Assembly (NCBI RefSeq): GCF_026262505.1
Contig: NC_067207.1
Coordinates: 34,254,082-34,318,081 of the forward strand
Direction of reading: 5' to 3'
Source of the DNA: Trichomonas vaginalis G3
Lineage: Eukaryota; Parabasalia; Trichomonadida; Trichomonadidae
DNA: 64,000 nucleotides
Part shown: positions 12,008 through 22,555 of the stretch, piece by piece
Layout: each line of letters opens with the position of its first letter
Numbering within the stretch: the first letter of the stretch is position 1
The notes under the pieces: model-generated
Told to the model about the DNA's origin: nothing
Databases searched by the model: none
What the model saw: the letters and a program-made list of their open reading frames with translations, nothing else
Program-made: the position numbers and the translations under genes

Positions 12008-12060
12008 TAGTGGGGCTTCCAGGGGCTGCGCCCCTTCTAGCCCTGAAGATGTTTAGTATA
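11978..12060. other. Poly-A tract and GC-rich hairpin next to the left terminal repeat
   Basis: A run of ~28 A is followed by a GC-rich island containing GGGGCTGCGCCCC, which can fold back on itself. A diverged reverse complement of this island (GGGCTAGAGGGCGC...GGAAGCCCCAC) occurs at 36337-36371, near the right end of A, so it is part of the subterminal inverted repeat of element A. Confidence 0.6.
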
Positions 12061-12070
12061 AATGAAGTTT

Positions 12071-13263
12071 TTATTCGGTATATTCTGAATCTTGAATGTC
12101 TTGGAAATTTTCTTCTTCTTCGCTCTCTGAGGTGAGGATTTCTTCGACTTCTTCTTCTTCGCCATTGGGAGCAACAAATCCTGCGATGAAAACTTTGTAT
12201 ATACCTTCTTGAGGAGTCTCTATGATGAAAGTCGTATTGTTGAGGAAATGGAACTCGACATCTTGAACAAATTGGCAACTGCTGTGTGTGAATTTTGCAA
12301 TTGTGAGAGGCTTTCCTTTATAGCCCTTGGGAAAGCTTGAGATAGTTACTGTTCCTCCATATGGAACTCTGGCAGGAATATCTAAAGCAACAGTTGTTAT
12401 AACGTGGAAATTGTCTTGAAATTCTGGTAAAGGTTCAATGCAGTATAGTCGTTTTGACTGGTTGTCTTTTGTGTAGAAATATAAATAGAATGACCTTTCA
12501 CCATGTTCATTCAATTCTTCCAAATAATTGTATGAATTTGGATATAAACGGACAAATTCAGCAATTTTAACTTCTTGTAAATGCTTCTGCAAGTTCTTTG
12601 GAAACAAGTGAATGAACTGGTCAATAGCTTGCAACGCTATGAGATTGGCAGTAACGGGTAAATATGAAGCAAACATGTCAACAAGTACGCCAGGGTCTTT
12701 GATTTCGTTTTCAAGAGGCTGAATGGCATCCATGACAGCTTGAAACATCTCGTTATAATCTCGATTGTCTTCTGAACCCCACTGTTCATTTAACTTATCT
12801 AACAATTCTAACCTTTTCTTTGCGTATTTTCTACGAACTTTCTCTGAAAGAGGAGTGTCGCTATCTTGTGTGTCTTGAATTTGAGACTTAAATTGTTTGC
12901 TAAAGGCGAGATATCGTGTTTGCGACCTAGTGGTCATTGCAGAATGTGTTTCTGTATGTTCGATTGGATGTGTTTCTGTATTTTCGGGTGGTTGTGTTTC
13001 TGTATGTTCGATTGGAGTCTGATTGGTATGAACTTCTTCTGAAAATGCTTCTGTTCCGATAGTTGTTGTTGCCTGACCTGTTGGCTGAGCTGTTTCTTTG
13101 TGCAAATGCATATTGTCCAACAATTGTCTTGAATTGTATGAGGAAGTTGCTTTGGTATTATAGGAGGTCGTAAGGGTTTTGAGAATGGTGAGACATAAGT
13201 TGTAGGAACTTTAACTGCAGAGGTAGTCGACGAATTGTTTGCGACACTTTTTCTTCCTTCCAT
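12071..13263 (-). CDS. Element A leftmost protein, unknown function (one frameshift)
   Basis: About 397 residues. The N-terminus is Ser/Thr/Pro-rich (VPTTYVSPFSKPLRPPIIP), followed by a Thr/Gln/Glu-rich region with repeated HTETQPPENTETH-like units. Next comes a folded-looking core with an SDTPLSEKVRRKYAKKR basic segment and a beta-rich C-terminal half (FHVITTVALDIPARVPYGGT). The tail is strongly acidic (EEEEVEEILTS). One base is missing near 13122; the other copy has it, in the sequence CCAACAAATTG. No family recognised. The start at 13263 faces the Myb-like hexamer cluster. The acidic tail could interact with nucleic-acid-binding or capsid proteins, but that is a guess. Confidence 0.65.
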
Positions 13264-13733
13264 TATGAAAAATGAACTGTTTTTTTCGGACTACTCATAG
13301 AAAAGTTTAAAATAAACCGTTTTCGTCAACGGTAACCCCTCTATTTTTTTATTTTATTTAATAGTTACCGTTGGCAAACCGTTCCATCTCAAATATTGAA
13401 TGAACTATAAACGTTTTTTGTTTTCTATATATACTTTTTTGTCCAACGGTAAAACTTTTTACACAACGGTTTTTGAGAGTCGTCGCCGTTGACTTTTTTG
13501 TAGAGCACTCAAAATAGTATAACTTTGTCCGGACAAGTAAGGGTCTATCGTCGCTACAGGAAAAGTTACAGGCGTTCCAAGGAAGTATACTTTGAGAAGC
13601 CTTTTCCCCTTATAGAATGAGATAGGACGGTTATTTTACAAAACTGACAACACTTTGACCGAGTAGTTTTTTGTGCTGAACAAAAAGTGTCATATAAACA
13701 TCTGTCAAAAACCGCTTTTTAACTTCACTTAAA
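13264..13733. promoter_or_regulatory. Divergent promoter region with AACGGT/ACCGTT cluster
   Basis: Six exact AACGGT or ACCGTT hexamers lie at 13316, 13328, 13367, 13378, 13445 and 13465, with a further CCGTTG at ~13486, in DNA that is otherwise very AT-rich. The hexamer fits the Myb DNA-binding consensus. Trichomonads have many Myb factors. The region separates two divergent element A genes and is conserved in A' (2259-2724). Function is inferred from enrichment and position only. Confidence 0.5.
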
Positions 13734-16700
13734 ATGCCACGTAAGCTACGTAAGAATATACGTAAGAGGAAGGGAGCATTGAAACATCCAATAGTAAAAC
13801 TGACACCACAACAACAGTTGCAACAACAAATGATGAATGACCCCACTATGTTGCAACAAATGTCAAGCAACCCTATGCTTTTAAACCGAGTTATTGGTGC
13901 ACAGAGTGGAGGTTTAAGAGCGGCACTTTTAGCGAAAATGGCAGGCTATGGTGGAGCTGCAGACGGAACAGCTTATAACCCTCAAAGTCAAATGAATTTG
14001 AGTTCACTCAAAAATCAAATAACAGATGTCAAAAAGTCAAACATAGACATACAGAAACAAATAAGTGAAAACGAAAAGAAACTAGAATATGACAGACACA
14101 CAAAGAAACTCAATGAGTTAAACGTAGAGAAAAAGAAGAAAGAAGAACAACTGAAAGAACTAAGTACAGAGGAATATGCGAAAAAAGTGTCAGAAAAAGC
14201 AGCAGAAGTAGCAAAAATGGAACAAGATGTTATAAATTTGAAAAACCATACTACTCAATATAAAGTACTGAAAGATGAAGAATAAAACAAAAAGCCCTGA
14301 AGACATATATGGATAGCGATGAGTATAAAAAAGAAGTTGAAGCAAATGTAAAGGCAGAAAAACTTTTACAGTTGCAAAACCAAACCGTACAGTATGAAAA
14401 CTTAGCACAAGAAAGTAAAAATAACGACGCAGCCATGCAAAAGGCAATGAAAAGCGCAGAATATATAAAAGCTAATAATGACTGGTTAGATGCCCAAGCC
14501 AACGCTAAAGCAGCCCAACTTATAGGGTCAATAAGGACAAAAATACAAGCGGATGAAGACAGTTCAAATGAAGCTTTAATGAATGCTGACTTTAAGAACG
14601 CCTTCGAAGCTCTTCATAGTAAGGTGAAACTAGTGAACGACTTCTCATCTGGAAAGAAACTGAAGTCTGAAGGTTTCGACAAAGAGTTAAGAGAAGTAGC
14701 ACAAAATATGACGAAAATAACAGATGCAGCAACGAGACAGGCAGTTCAAAGTGCCTATGACGCCGTTAGAGCAACTGTTGTGGAAAGTCAAGAAAAAGAG
14801 TTACAACAGACCAAAACAGACCTAGTAAATGCTTTCTTAAAAACGAAAAGTCAGGTAGGACATTATGCTGCAGATGGAACATATGTGCCAGCTGGTGGAA
14901 CTTATATACCAGCTGGTGGAACTTATATACTAGCTAGTGGAACTTATATACCACCAAACCCTCCAAGAGAAGCACCTGCACCAGGACTACCTAAAACATT
15001 TACATCGTCACATGGACACAGACACAGGCATGCACCAAAACCAACACAACAACCAACAGTTCAAAACACTGCACCACAACCAACAGTTCAAAACACTGCA
15101 CCACAACCAAGTTCAAAATCCAGCACCACAACCAACAGTTCAAAACACTGCACCACAACCAACAGTTCAAAACACTGCACAGCAACAACCACAAACAGAG
15201 CAAGGACATAAAAGAAGTAGAGAACAAGGAAACCAAGAATTCTTAAAAATGCTTAAGGAAGAATGGTTACCCAGATACTCTTGACTTTAGTGACAGATAT
15301 AAAGAAGCTATTAGAAAGTTCAAGGAAGGAAATACTGACCCGAACCTATTTAGCTTTATGGTTCAGCACCAAATGGGATATAATTTCAAACCTGGAAAAT
15401 ACAAGCTCGCTAAGGGATATGATTTAATAGCATATCATCCAAATGACATGATGAATTTACTCCGAGATATTTGGTGTCAGAGCTAAATGATAATTCAACT
15501 CTCTTCATGAAACGCGTAAAAAATAGAGACGGAACGAAAGAAGAAAGGTTTATGAGTCCGGATGACTTAGATAGGGAACTTTTAAAAACGGTCTCGGAAT
15601 ATATGAAATGCCAGCAGATGAGGTACAAGAAACTCCACAGGAAGAAGTTCAGATACAACCAGACATGGAAGAAATAGTTCAGCAACAACAGCTAGAAGAG
15701 CCTGAAGGAAACGAACAAGTCCCTCCTTTGGAAACTAACTTCACAGAACTAGATGAAGATTTGGAACAGCCGAAAAATCTTGACCCTCAACAAGAGTATG
15801 CGGAGAATATGGAATCTTTCCAAGAGTCTAAGAAAAATTCGCTGACATAGTAGAAGAATATCGAAAAATGTTCGCCGACATACAAAAGACTCCAACATCA
15901 GATGAAAATATTCAGCATAGAATGGAAGTACTGAAAGAAATGTACACAAATACAACAATCCTTTTTACTTACGAGCATATAACGTTCAATCTTTGGATGA
16001 ACTCGGTGAAAATAAAAGGTTAAATTTCAACAAAACATATAGAAATGAAACATTGTTTAAAGTTCATTCAGAACCTAGCCAATATGGAAACAAACCTACT
16101 TTTGTTTCTGCAGACGATGGAACTACAATGAGATGGGGTCATAAAGCTAATCCGGATAGGTGGTTCATAAACTTACAACCACAATTCCAAGAAGTTGTAG
16201 ACGCAATGGAAGTGAATGGTGAACCAGATATAGCTGGTATTTTAAGCGCGGCTTTAATGCCATTGAAAGATATGAAACATGCAGATATTTTGGACCAGTA
16301 TGAAATGAACATGGCTGATGGAAATATAACACCTGACGTTCTAGAACATTTATCTCAAAGAACTACACAGAACCATAGAGATGGTATATTTGGTGAAGAG
16401 TTTAGAAAGAAAGTTAGGGAGAGAGAAGGAAGAGAACCTATTGTACATGACCTTGCAAACGAAAGTTTACAAAATGTCATAAAAACTTACTTTGCAGACA
16501 ATGAACTGAGAAGGGATGAATATTTAAGAAAACTCAAATGGACAGTACCAAATGAAATGTTAGTATTGAAAAACATGTTCCTTGACAAAATAAAACCAAC
16601 TACAGAAATAAATGACGAAAGACTGAAAGATTGGGTAAAAGCTTTCCCATTCACAAAAGATATTGTTGGTAACATGGAAAGAAAACCAGAATGGCTACAA

Positions 16701-16988
16701 AAACATATATTTGGAAACGAGCTTATTCCATATGGACAAGCTATATTTGAAGAGCTTGAACCGGAAACTCAGGAAAGAGTCATGCAAACAATAAGCGAAG
16801 ACTCAAATACAAACTATGACAAAATCTTTCTAGGATATAGGTTACCTGAGATGGGCGACCAGAGCCCAAAGGCAAAAAGGACATGGGAAATTTACAACAT
16901 ACTAGGTGAACATGAGGCAAAGATGCAACAAAACTCAGTCAGGAAGAAAGTAAAGCTTGGTCGGAGTGGGTTCTATTATGACACATAA
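13734..16988 (+). CDS. Large coiled-coil protein of element A (about 1,080 residues, frameshifted)
   Basis: It reads from MPRKLRKNIRKRKGALKHP (strongly basic) through a long helical region (NLSSLKNQITDVKKSNIDIQ ... KKKEEQLKELSTEEYAKKV). A short repeat of about 7-8 residues follows (GGTYIPAGGTYILASGTYIP) and then a Gln/Pro/Thr linker with tandem PTVQNTAPQ units (15040-15190). The C-terminal domain of about 330 residues (15993-16988) ends KVKLGRSGFYYDT. Frame breaks near 14283, 15120, 15265, 15580, 15840 and 15940 interrupt it; the A' copy supplies the missing base at several of these places, so one long ancestral gene is likely. It stands directly upstream of the major capsid gene, as a scaffold, core or internal virion protein might. 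No family recognised. Confidence 0.6.
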
Positions 16989-17020
16989 ATCCAACTATTC
17001 TATATTTTTACCCATATAAA

Positions 17021-18622
17021 ATGTACGCCGCTCAGAATATAACGCCAACAGTTTTGGATGCCATGAACGGAAATGTTTCCGAATGGTATAACGAATGCGA
17101 CAATGCCATTAGAAGGTCAGAAATAGTTCCTGGAACTTACGAATATACAACTGCTGTTTCTTATGGAAACGTAGGTGAGTTTGGAGAAGGTTCTTCAACA
17201 ACAGTAGATATTGCTTGCGACAGGTTTCACATATTTCTATTGACAACTCATTCTTATACGTGGAACAAGACATTGAAATAAAACCTTCTGCCAAGTTGTC
17301 TGACAAGAAAGGTTGCAATGGAATTTTCTATGTCGGATACCAATATGCTCCAGAAGTTTTCATGGGATATAAGATATATTCTAACTCTGACTTAGTCCAA
17401 ACGGTAACATGGGCAAACTATGAATGGTTCGCTTTGAGAAACTCAGTACAACCACAAGCTAGAGAACAAACAGACCAGTATGCAACTATTGAGAAAATAA
17501 GAAGACTTGACCCTAACGTTCCAGGAGTTTATGTTAACCTTTCTGGTTCAGATGGAAATGCTGCCACTAAAGTAAAACTGAAACTTAGAGTTCCTTTGTC
17601 ATCTTTCCTCATCTTCAGGTTTTTAAGATACTTGCCAAACTGGGCAGGAAAAATTTCTATCGAACTTACTCCAAGCAAAAATAACTTAGTCATTGCACCA
17701 ACACAAGACCCATTCACTCTTACTGTAGCTGGAACTGGTGGAGCCAAGTTCTGTGACTTTTGCAAAGAAAGTTGACTTAGACTTTGGTTTCTCAAACTTC
17801 AACACTGAAGTAAACTATTATTTCAATGCTGCTGGAACTGCTTGGGACCCAGTTAAGTTCACATGCGAAAAGTTTGAATGCAAGAGAATAGAAAGCAGAC
17901 TTGCAGTCTATATGTTGGACCCAGATATTTCAAATGCTTTAGCTGCCAAATATATTGCAGTTCCACTTATGTTCCCTATACACCAAATATCTGTCAAAGA
18001 CTTTGCAGGTGAAGTTGGAAACCAAAGTGCTGACCCAGGTGCAAGAACAGATATTGCTTTAACAACTGCAATGAAACATGCAGATACTATGTTTGTACTG
18101 TTCAGACGAACTATAAATGACTATTCTTGTTTCTACAACCCTGGTATTAAATATCATATAAACATAGATGGCAAATATTATCCAAGAGAAGAATATTCTA
18201 CAGTTGAGGATATGAGGTCATACAACTTGACATTAGATGCTATGAACTTTAACAACAACTTCACAACAACCATTAACCCTGAAATGCAAAGTTCTATTAT
18301 GCCATATGTGAAAGTATGGACTCATACAGGAGGTCAAAAAACTCAATATACAAATGGAGACCGTTCAAACTTTTGGCTTGGCATTCCATTTGCTGACTCA
18401 GAAGACTTTATGGGTGGTATTTCAACTGTTGGTACAGTTCAAATACAATATACTGGTGACAGAGACGGTCCAGATGAATTGAAAGCAAAGAAGTTTACAA
18501 AACCAATAGCACTTTTCACGGAAGATGCTCTTTTGAAGATTCGTTCGATGAAACCTGCTGGGGCTCCTCAGATTGGTATAACGACAGCTTCCATCGAGCA
18601 GATTTTGGCAGCAGGTCAGTAA
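17021..18622 (+). CDS. Major capsid protein of element A (putative double jelly roll; frameshifted)
   Basis: About 533 codons from MYAAQNITPTVLDAMNG to SIEQILAAGQ. The protein is beta-rich and of capsid-like length, similar in size to the capsid protein of element B (about 546 residues). Segments such as FAGEVGNQSADPGARTD, MFVLFRRTINDYSCF and NPGIKYHINIDGKYYPREEY fit the second barrel of Maverick-type capsid proteins. Frame shifts at about 17218 and 17767 split it; the A' copy has different breaks. It lies 32 bp after the coiled-coil gene, preceded by TTTTTACCCATATAAAATG. Assignment rests on overall pattern, size and neighbourhood (minor capsid, packaging ATPase), not on a short catalytic motif. 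Confidence 0.65.
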
Positions 18623-18689
18623 GTTGTTCTTGAACTGACTTCTCTCCGTCAAATATTGACAGTACGCCAGTTTTGACATAAATTGTATT

Positions 18690-18932
18690 ATAAACTTTCC
18701 TTTAGAAATATCGGTCAGTTTTGAAGTTATATTTTTGTCAACTCAAGAACTTTCACCATCTCGGTTATACCAACTTTCTTTGCTTTATGAAAATATTTAG
18801 GTTCAGCAAAGACTGCTATTCTATAACATTTTCCATTGTTTGTGTAAAGAACTATTCTGTCAATGTATTTGTATTGTTTGTGTGTATAAACTTGTTTTGC
18901 TTCAATTCGAAGAGATATCCGAATACGTCCAT
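18690..18932 (-). CDS. Small lysine/tyrosine-rich element A protein (frameshifted)
   Basis: A minus-strand frame runs from ATG at 18930-18932 (MDVFGYLFELKQNK) and, after a one-base shift at about 18890, through YIDRIVLYTNNGKCYRIAVF and AEPKYFHKAKKVGITEMVKV. A' has the extra base at that site and reads straight through it. The exact C-terminus is uncertain because the copies differ near 18700. It shares an 18-bp AT spacer with the plus gene at 18951. Function unknown. Confidence 0.4.
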
Positions 18933-18950
18933 CTTTTTATTCTAAATAAA

Positions 18951-19439
18951 ATGTCATTTCCGAAAAATAGAAGCATAAGTGTTTCAAAAGGTTTAATGGC
19001 GGTGGCAGATGTGAAGTTAAATTCACCAACTCAAACAAACAGTCAAAGTGTTGTTGTCAATGTCAAAGACAGAGATGTTGAAGTGGGGAAACCATACGAG
19101 GACGAAGATGGTATAACAATTGTTCCTGTAAAAGAACAACCAACATATCCTGAAGTTAGCAGAGACTTAAGTTCTGTTGCAGATATTCGAAATTACTACA
19201 TGCAACTGAAAGATAAGCTTAAAACTCAGGAGAAGATTTGTCAAGCTTTAGGTATAATGTTAAACTTGGTCGAACACAACCCTGTAAAAGTGAACTCATA
19301 TGTCATCGCACCTCGTGAAATTTTGAAAGAACTATTGAAACTTTTGACAGAGGCAGACGATATAAACATCAAAGAAATAGAACCCGACATTGTTGCTGTG
19401 GTGTTTCATATAATGTCATTGACAAGATATACGTTATGA
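18951..19439 (+). CDS. Element A protein of 162 residues, unknown function
   Basis: Start MSFPKNRSISVSKGLMAV, preceded by CTTTTTATTCTAAATAAA. The N-terminal half has polar, Val-rich segments (SQSVVVNVKDRDVEVGKPYE); the C-terminal half is helical (NYYMQLKDKLKTQEKICQAL and EILKELLKLLTEADDINIKE). The stop overlaps the next start (ATGA, 19436-19439). It lies in the capsid gene block, so a virion or assembly role is possible. No family recognised. Confidence 0.6.
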   Translation: MSFPKNRSISVSKGLMAVADVKLNSPTQTNSQSVVVNVKDRDVEVGKPYEDEDGITIVPVKEQPTYPEVSRDLSSVADIRNYYMQLKDKLKTQEKICQALGIMLNLVEHNPVKVNSYVIAPREILKELLKLLTEADDINIKEIEPDIVAVVFHIMSLTRYTL

Positions 19440-19534
19440 AAGGAGGTGAAACGTTGAACTTAAAATATAGTTTCCCAGACGTTATAAAAATATTTGACGA
19501 CCACAACATTTCATTAAAATTTATTGCTAAGTAA
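19436..19534 (+). CDS. 32-residue element A micro-ORF
   Basis: MKGGETLNLKYSFPDVIKIF... is only 32 codons. Its ATG overlaps the previous stop and its TAA is immediately followed by the next ATG. The A' copy is disrupted. The tight overlap suggests translational coupling, or that it is a piece of a larger frameshifted gene. Confidence 0.35.
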   Translation: MKGGETLNLKYSFPDVIKIFDDHNISLKFIAK

Positions 19535-19663
19535 ATGGCAGAAGACATAATGGTTTATACTATTACGACTAAAAACCCTGAGTCATATAATTCTATAACA
19601 ACAAACTTACAAAGTCCTCAAGGACGATATTGTAAACTGAACCTTAAACACGATGACGACTAA
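19535..19663 (+). CDS. 42-residue element A micro-ORF
   Basis: MAEDIMVYTITTKNPESYNS... ends KLNLKHDDD. It begins directly after the previous stop and overlaps the start of the minor-capsid-like gene in ATGACGACTAA. No function can be assigned. Confidence 0.35.
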   Translation: MAEDIMVYTITTKNPESYNSITTNLQSPQGRYCKLNLKHDDD

Positions 19664-20330
19664 AGCCTGTTTTGCTCTTTTGACACCAGAAGACTTTATT
19701 GTTGTGAATGGTAAAAAATACTTCTTTGAAGATACTTACTCAGATATACCACCAACAGGTTTTGTTGACTTATTTAATACTTTAAGGACGGATGTAACAT
19801 GTGCTGCAACTAGAGCAGGTTTCATTATGTTTGGATGTCCGACTGAGTTTACTATAAACGATATGAGCTATAATACAAAACTTATATCTGGTTTTACTAC
19901 CAACAGTTTCCTATAACAGGAAAAGGTGTCATACAAGGTCTATTTCCATTGACTTTAAGTACACACTATTTATATATTGTTTCAAACTTAGGTTCAAAGT
20001 GCTATTCGAATGTCGACAGAAACTACTATGACCAAAAGATACTCATGCGTATAAACAACACTTCTCTGCTGGTTTGCCTATTGTTCATTCGAATGCAGAG
20101 TTTTCAGCTTAGTAACTCAAACACTTTGCAAACATAAACTTGACATTAGTTGACGCAAACTTTGTTCCTGTAAAACTTTTATGTCCTATGTATTTGTCAA
20201 TGACGGCAGAAAGTTTCGAATTGGAAGATGCAACTGGTGAAAGTATTGTATTACAAGAACAACTTCAACAACAAATAGCTCAAGAACAACAAATGCAAAA
20301 ATGAACAAATGCAACAAAAGTCAAGAATAA
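19653..20330 (+). CDS. Candidate minor capsid (penton-like) protein of element A (frameshifted)
   Basis: About 225 residues from MTTKACFALLTPEDF to a Gln-rich end (QEQLQQQIAQEQQMQ). It is beta-rich with the pattern seen in single-jelly-roll penton proteins of Polintons: a long N-terminal sheet region, LYIVSNLGSKCYSN, QKILMRINN, then a final TLVDANFVPVKL strand pair. Frame breaks near 19905, 20070, 20110 and 20285. Position between capsid and helicase genes supports a structural role. The fold assignment is inference. Confidence 0.45.
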
Positions 20331-20359
20331 AAAAATAATATTTTTTTATTTTTATAAAA

Positions 20360-21594
20360 ATGTACAGAATAGATGTTTCAGATTTTTATGACTTCCAAGC
20401 ATTCAGAAATATGTGTCCATTTCGAGACTATAACAAAGCAGTCGAGAATTTGAAACGTTTAGTCATTTATGTTGACTCTGCCCCAGAATGTTATGTTATG
20501 AAAGAATGGGATGTTGTCTTTAACAAACCAAGAGCAACAATAGTGTTCAGAACAAGAATGTAGACAGAAACTTAAGAAAATAAAAGTTGTACAAGTTGGA
20601 ATGAAGATGTTAGATGCTTGGGATATCTTATTGTCAAAGTTAGAAGATTTTTCAGTTCGAGGTATAAAGTTCTATACACCTTCTCCAAACTTCTATTCTA
20701 TCTTCACTGGATATAAATACGAACAAGTAGAATGGAAAGAAGTATTATAGAAGCTTGGTTAGACCATGTCAAAGAAATTATATGCAATGGAAACGAAAAG
20801 GTTTATGAGTATATCTTATGTTGGTTTGCAAATATCTTACAACATCCAAGTGCTAAAAATGAAACTGCTCTCATTATAATTGGAAAACAAGGAACAGGTA
20901 AGAAACTTTCTTTACAGATATTTTGTGCAAACTGTTAGAAGGTTATTCGAACCCTAATATGACAAACTTAGAAAACATCTGCGGTAAATTTAACTCTTCA
21001 ATAGAGAATATGAAACTTATAGTTTGCAATGAACTTCAAAGTATAGATACAACAAAAGTTTTGAACTCAGATGCTTTGAAGAGTCTTATAACAGATAAAG
21101 TTGGAGTTGTTGAAAGAAAGTATAAAGACCAAAGAGTTTGTGAAAATGTTGCAAACTTCATTATGGTTTCAAACAATGCTGTTCCGATGAAGTTAGAAAG
21201 TTCTGACAGAAGATATGTAGTTGTCAGAACGTCAGAAGCTCATATGCAAGATACAGAATATTTTGACGACTTAGCAGAAACTTTGACATCTGACTTTTAC
21301 AACCACTTGTTCTCATACTTTATGACATTAGATATTTCTAAGTTCAATCCAAGACAAATTCCACATACCGAAGAGAGACAAACAATGTTAGAAGCAAACA
21401 AGAGTGTTTATGAACTGTTCGTAGATGAAACTGACTTTGTGTCATTAGATGAAAGGTCATTGTACGATTCGTATAAACAATATTGTCAAGAATATGGTTA
21501 TATGGCAGCGTCTAAACGTACATTCTTGGCAAACGTCAAAAATCTTTTAGACATACAGAATGGTGTATATACAAAGAAAAATTTTTCTGAGTAA
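20360..21594 (+). CDS. D5-like superfamily 3 helicase (frameshifted)
   Basis: This is an ATP-dependent replicative DNA helicase of the D5/SF3 type. Walker A is in LIIIGKQGTGK (nucleotides ~20872-20905), Walker B in LIVCNELQSID (~21010-21045), motif C in FIMVSNN (~21152-21172) and an arginine-finger region in SSDRRYVVVRTSEAH. The C-terminal part contains the winged-helix-like end SLYDSYKQYCQEYGYMAASK. Frame breaks at about 20561, 20728 and 20905 interrupt an otherwise continuous ~410-residue protein that starts MYRIDVSDFYDF. No archaeo-eukaryotic primase domain is visible in the short N-terminus. Since A has no polymerase, this is its only recognisable replication enzyme; SF3 helicases are typical of polinton-like viruses and virophages rather than classical Mavericks. 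Confidence 0.75.
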
Positions 21595-21631
21595 ATTTTT
21601 AAAAAAAAATATTTTTTTATCCGATAGAAAA

Positions 21632-22050
21632 GATGACGAAATTCATCTCAGTAAACAAGTACATGACAGAAGTCAAAGATAAGTTAGCTCCATTCGCATA
21701 TTTGAATGTTTACTTCTACCATTTTGAAAAAGTCTACATTTGACAAAGTTTGGAACATCGAACCAGTTAAGTTTGCTATTGTTAGAAAAATGGTGCAAAT
21801 TTGAAGACTTAGACATAGAAGGTTTGTTGACAGTCAAAGAAAATTTTGACAGAAAGGTTCTCAAAACTTAAGAAGGCAAAGCATACAAACTTGTTATACC
21901 TTATGAACCAAAGAAAGCAGACGACTATGAATATTATGAGTCTAAGATAGTTGAAGTTCAAGGTAAATTGGGTAAAAAGATTTTAGAGTCTAAGCCAGTG
22001 TTTGCCCTAAAGAGGAAGAGAACATTGACATTGACCCAGAAATGTTCTAA
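21632..22050 (+). CDS. Small element A protein, unknown function (frameshifted)
   Basis: About 138 residues from MTKFISVNKYMTEVKDKLAP to ENIDIDPEMF, with a Lys/Glu-rich C-terminal half. Breaks near 21725, 21800 and 21869. The last codons are duplicated at 1-47. No family recognised. Confidence 0.45.
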
Positions 22051-22117
22051 AAATAAAATTTTATTTTTACATGTCAATTCTTCTCTGGAATTGGCTCTGG
22101 TTCTTTCTTCTCTTCTT

Positions 22118-22519
22118 CTACTTTCTTTTCTTTCTTTTCTCTCTTCTCTCTTTTCTCTCTGGTGGAGTTATGTCAAACTTCTCAGAACCATATTTTTGTA
22201 AAAGTTCTTTGTCCTTTAATAGCTCTTCTATTCTGTTTTCTATTTCATCTTCAAGAACAGCGCATGTGTCTTCTTTGCATTCTAAGAACTTTTGTTGGAC
22301 TTCATCTTTCCAATCGGCGTCATCTCTGTCAACAAGTCTGTCATTGACAAATTTTAAGACTGCTCTTTGTAATGTTTTATGGTTCTTGTCATATTCCCAG
22401 AAACAGAACTTTAGAACAAATTCACCTTTCTTGTTTACACTATGTAAGATTTTATGGTCGACAGATGTTTTGCTGTCGAAAAGTTTGTCTCGAATATAGA
22501 TAGCGAAATCGCTAGACAT
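22118..22519 (-). CDS. Element A protein of 133 residues, unknown function
   Basis: It starts MSSDFAIYIRDKLFDSKTS and ends in a run of Lys/Arg/Glu (PPERKERREKRKKRK). The central region (EVQQKFLECKEDTCAVLEDE) is helical. It is divergent from the packaging ATPase, 36 bp away. The other copy (97-514) is broken. The stop position may be affected by an indel, because the A' tail continues with a different KR-rich reading. Confidence 0.5.
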   Translation of the reverse strand: MSSDFAIYIRDKLFDSKTSVDHKILHSVNKKGEFVLKFCFWEYDKNHKTLQRAVLKFVNDRLVDRDDADWKDEVQQKFLECKEDTCAVLEDEIENRIEELLKDKELLQKYGSEKFDITPPERKERREKRKKRK

Positions 22520-22555
22520 TTTCTAAAAGATAAAAATTTTAATTTTTCTAAAAAT

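Noticed and set aside
17529-17795. Minus-strand frames inside the capsid genes
   Set aside because: Antisense to the capsid reading, without start context.
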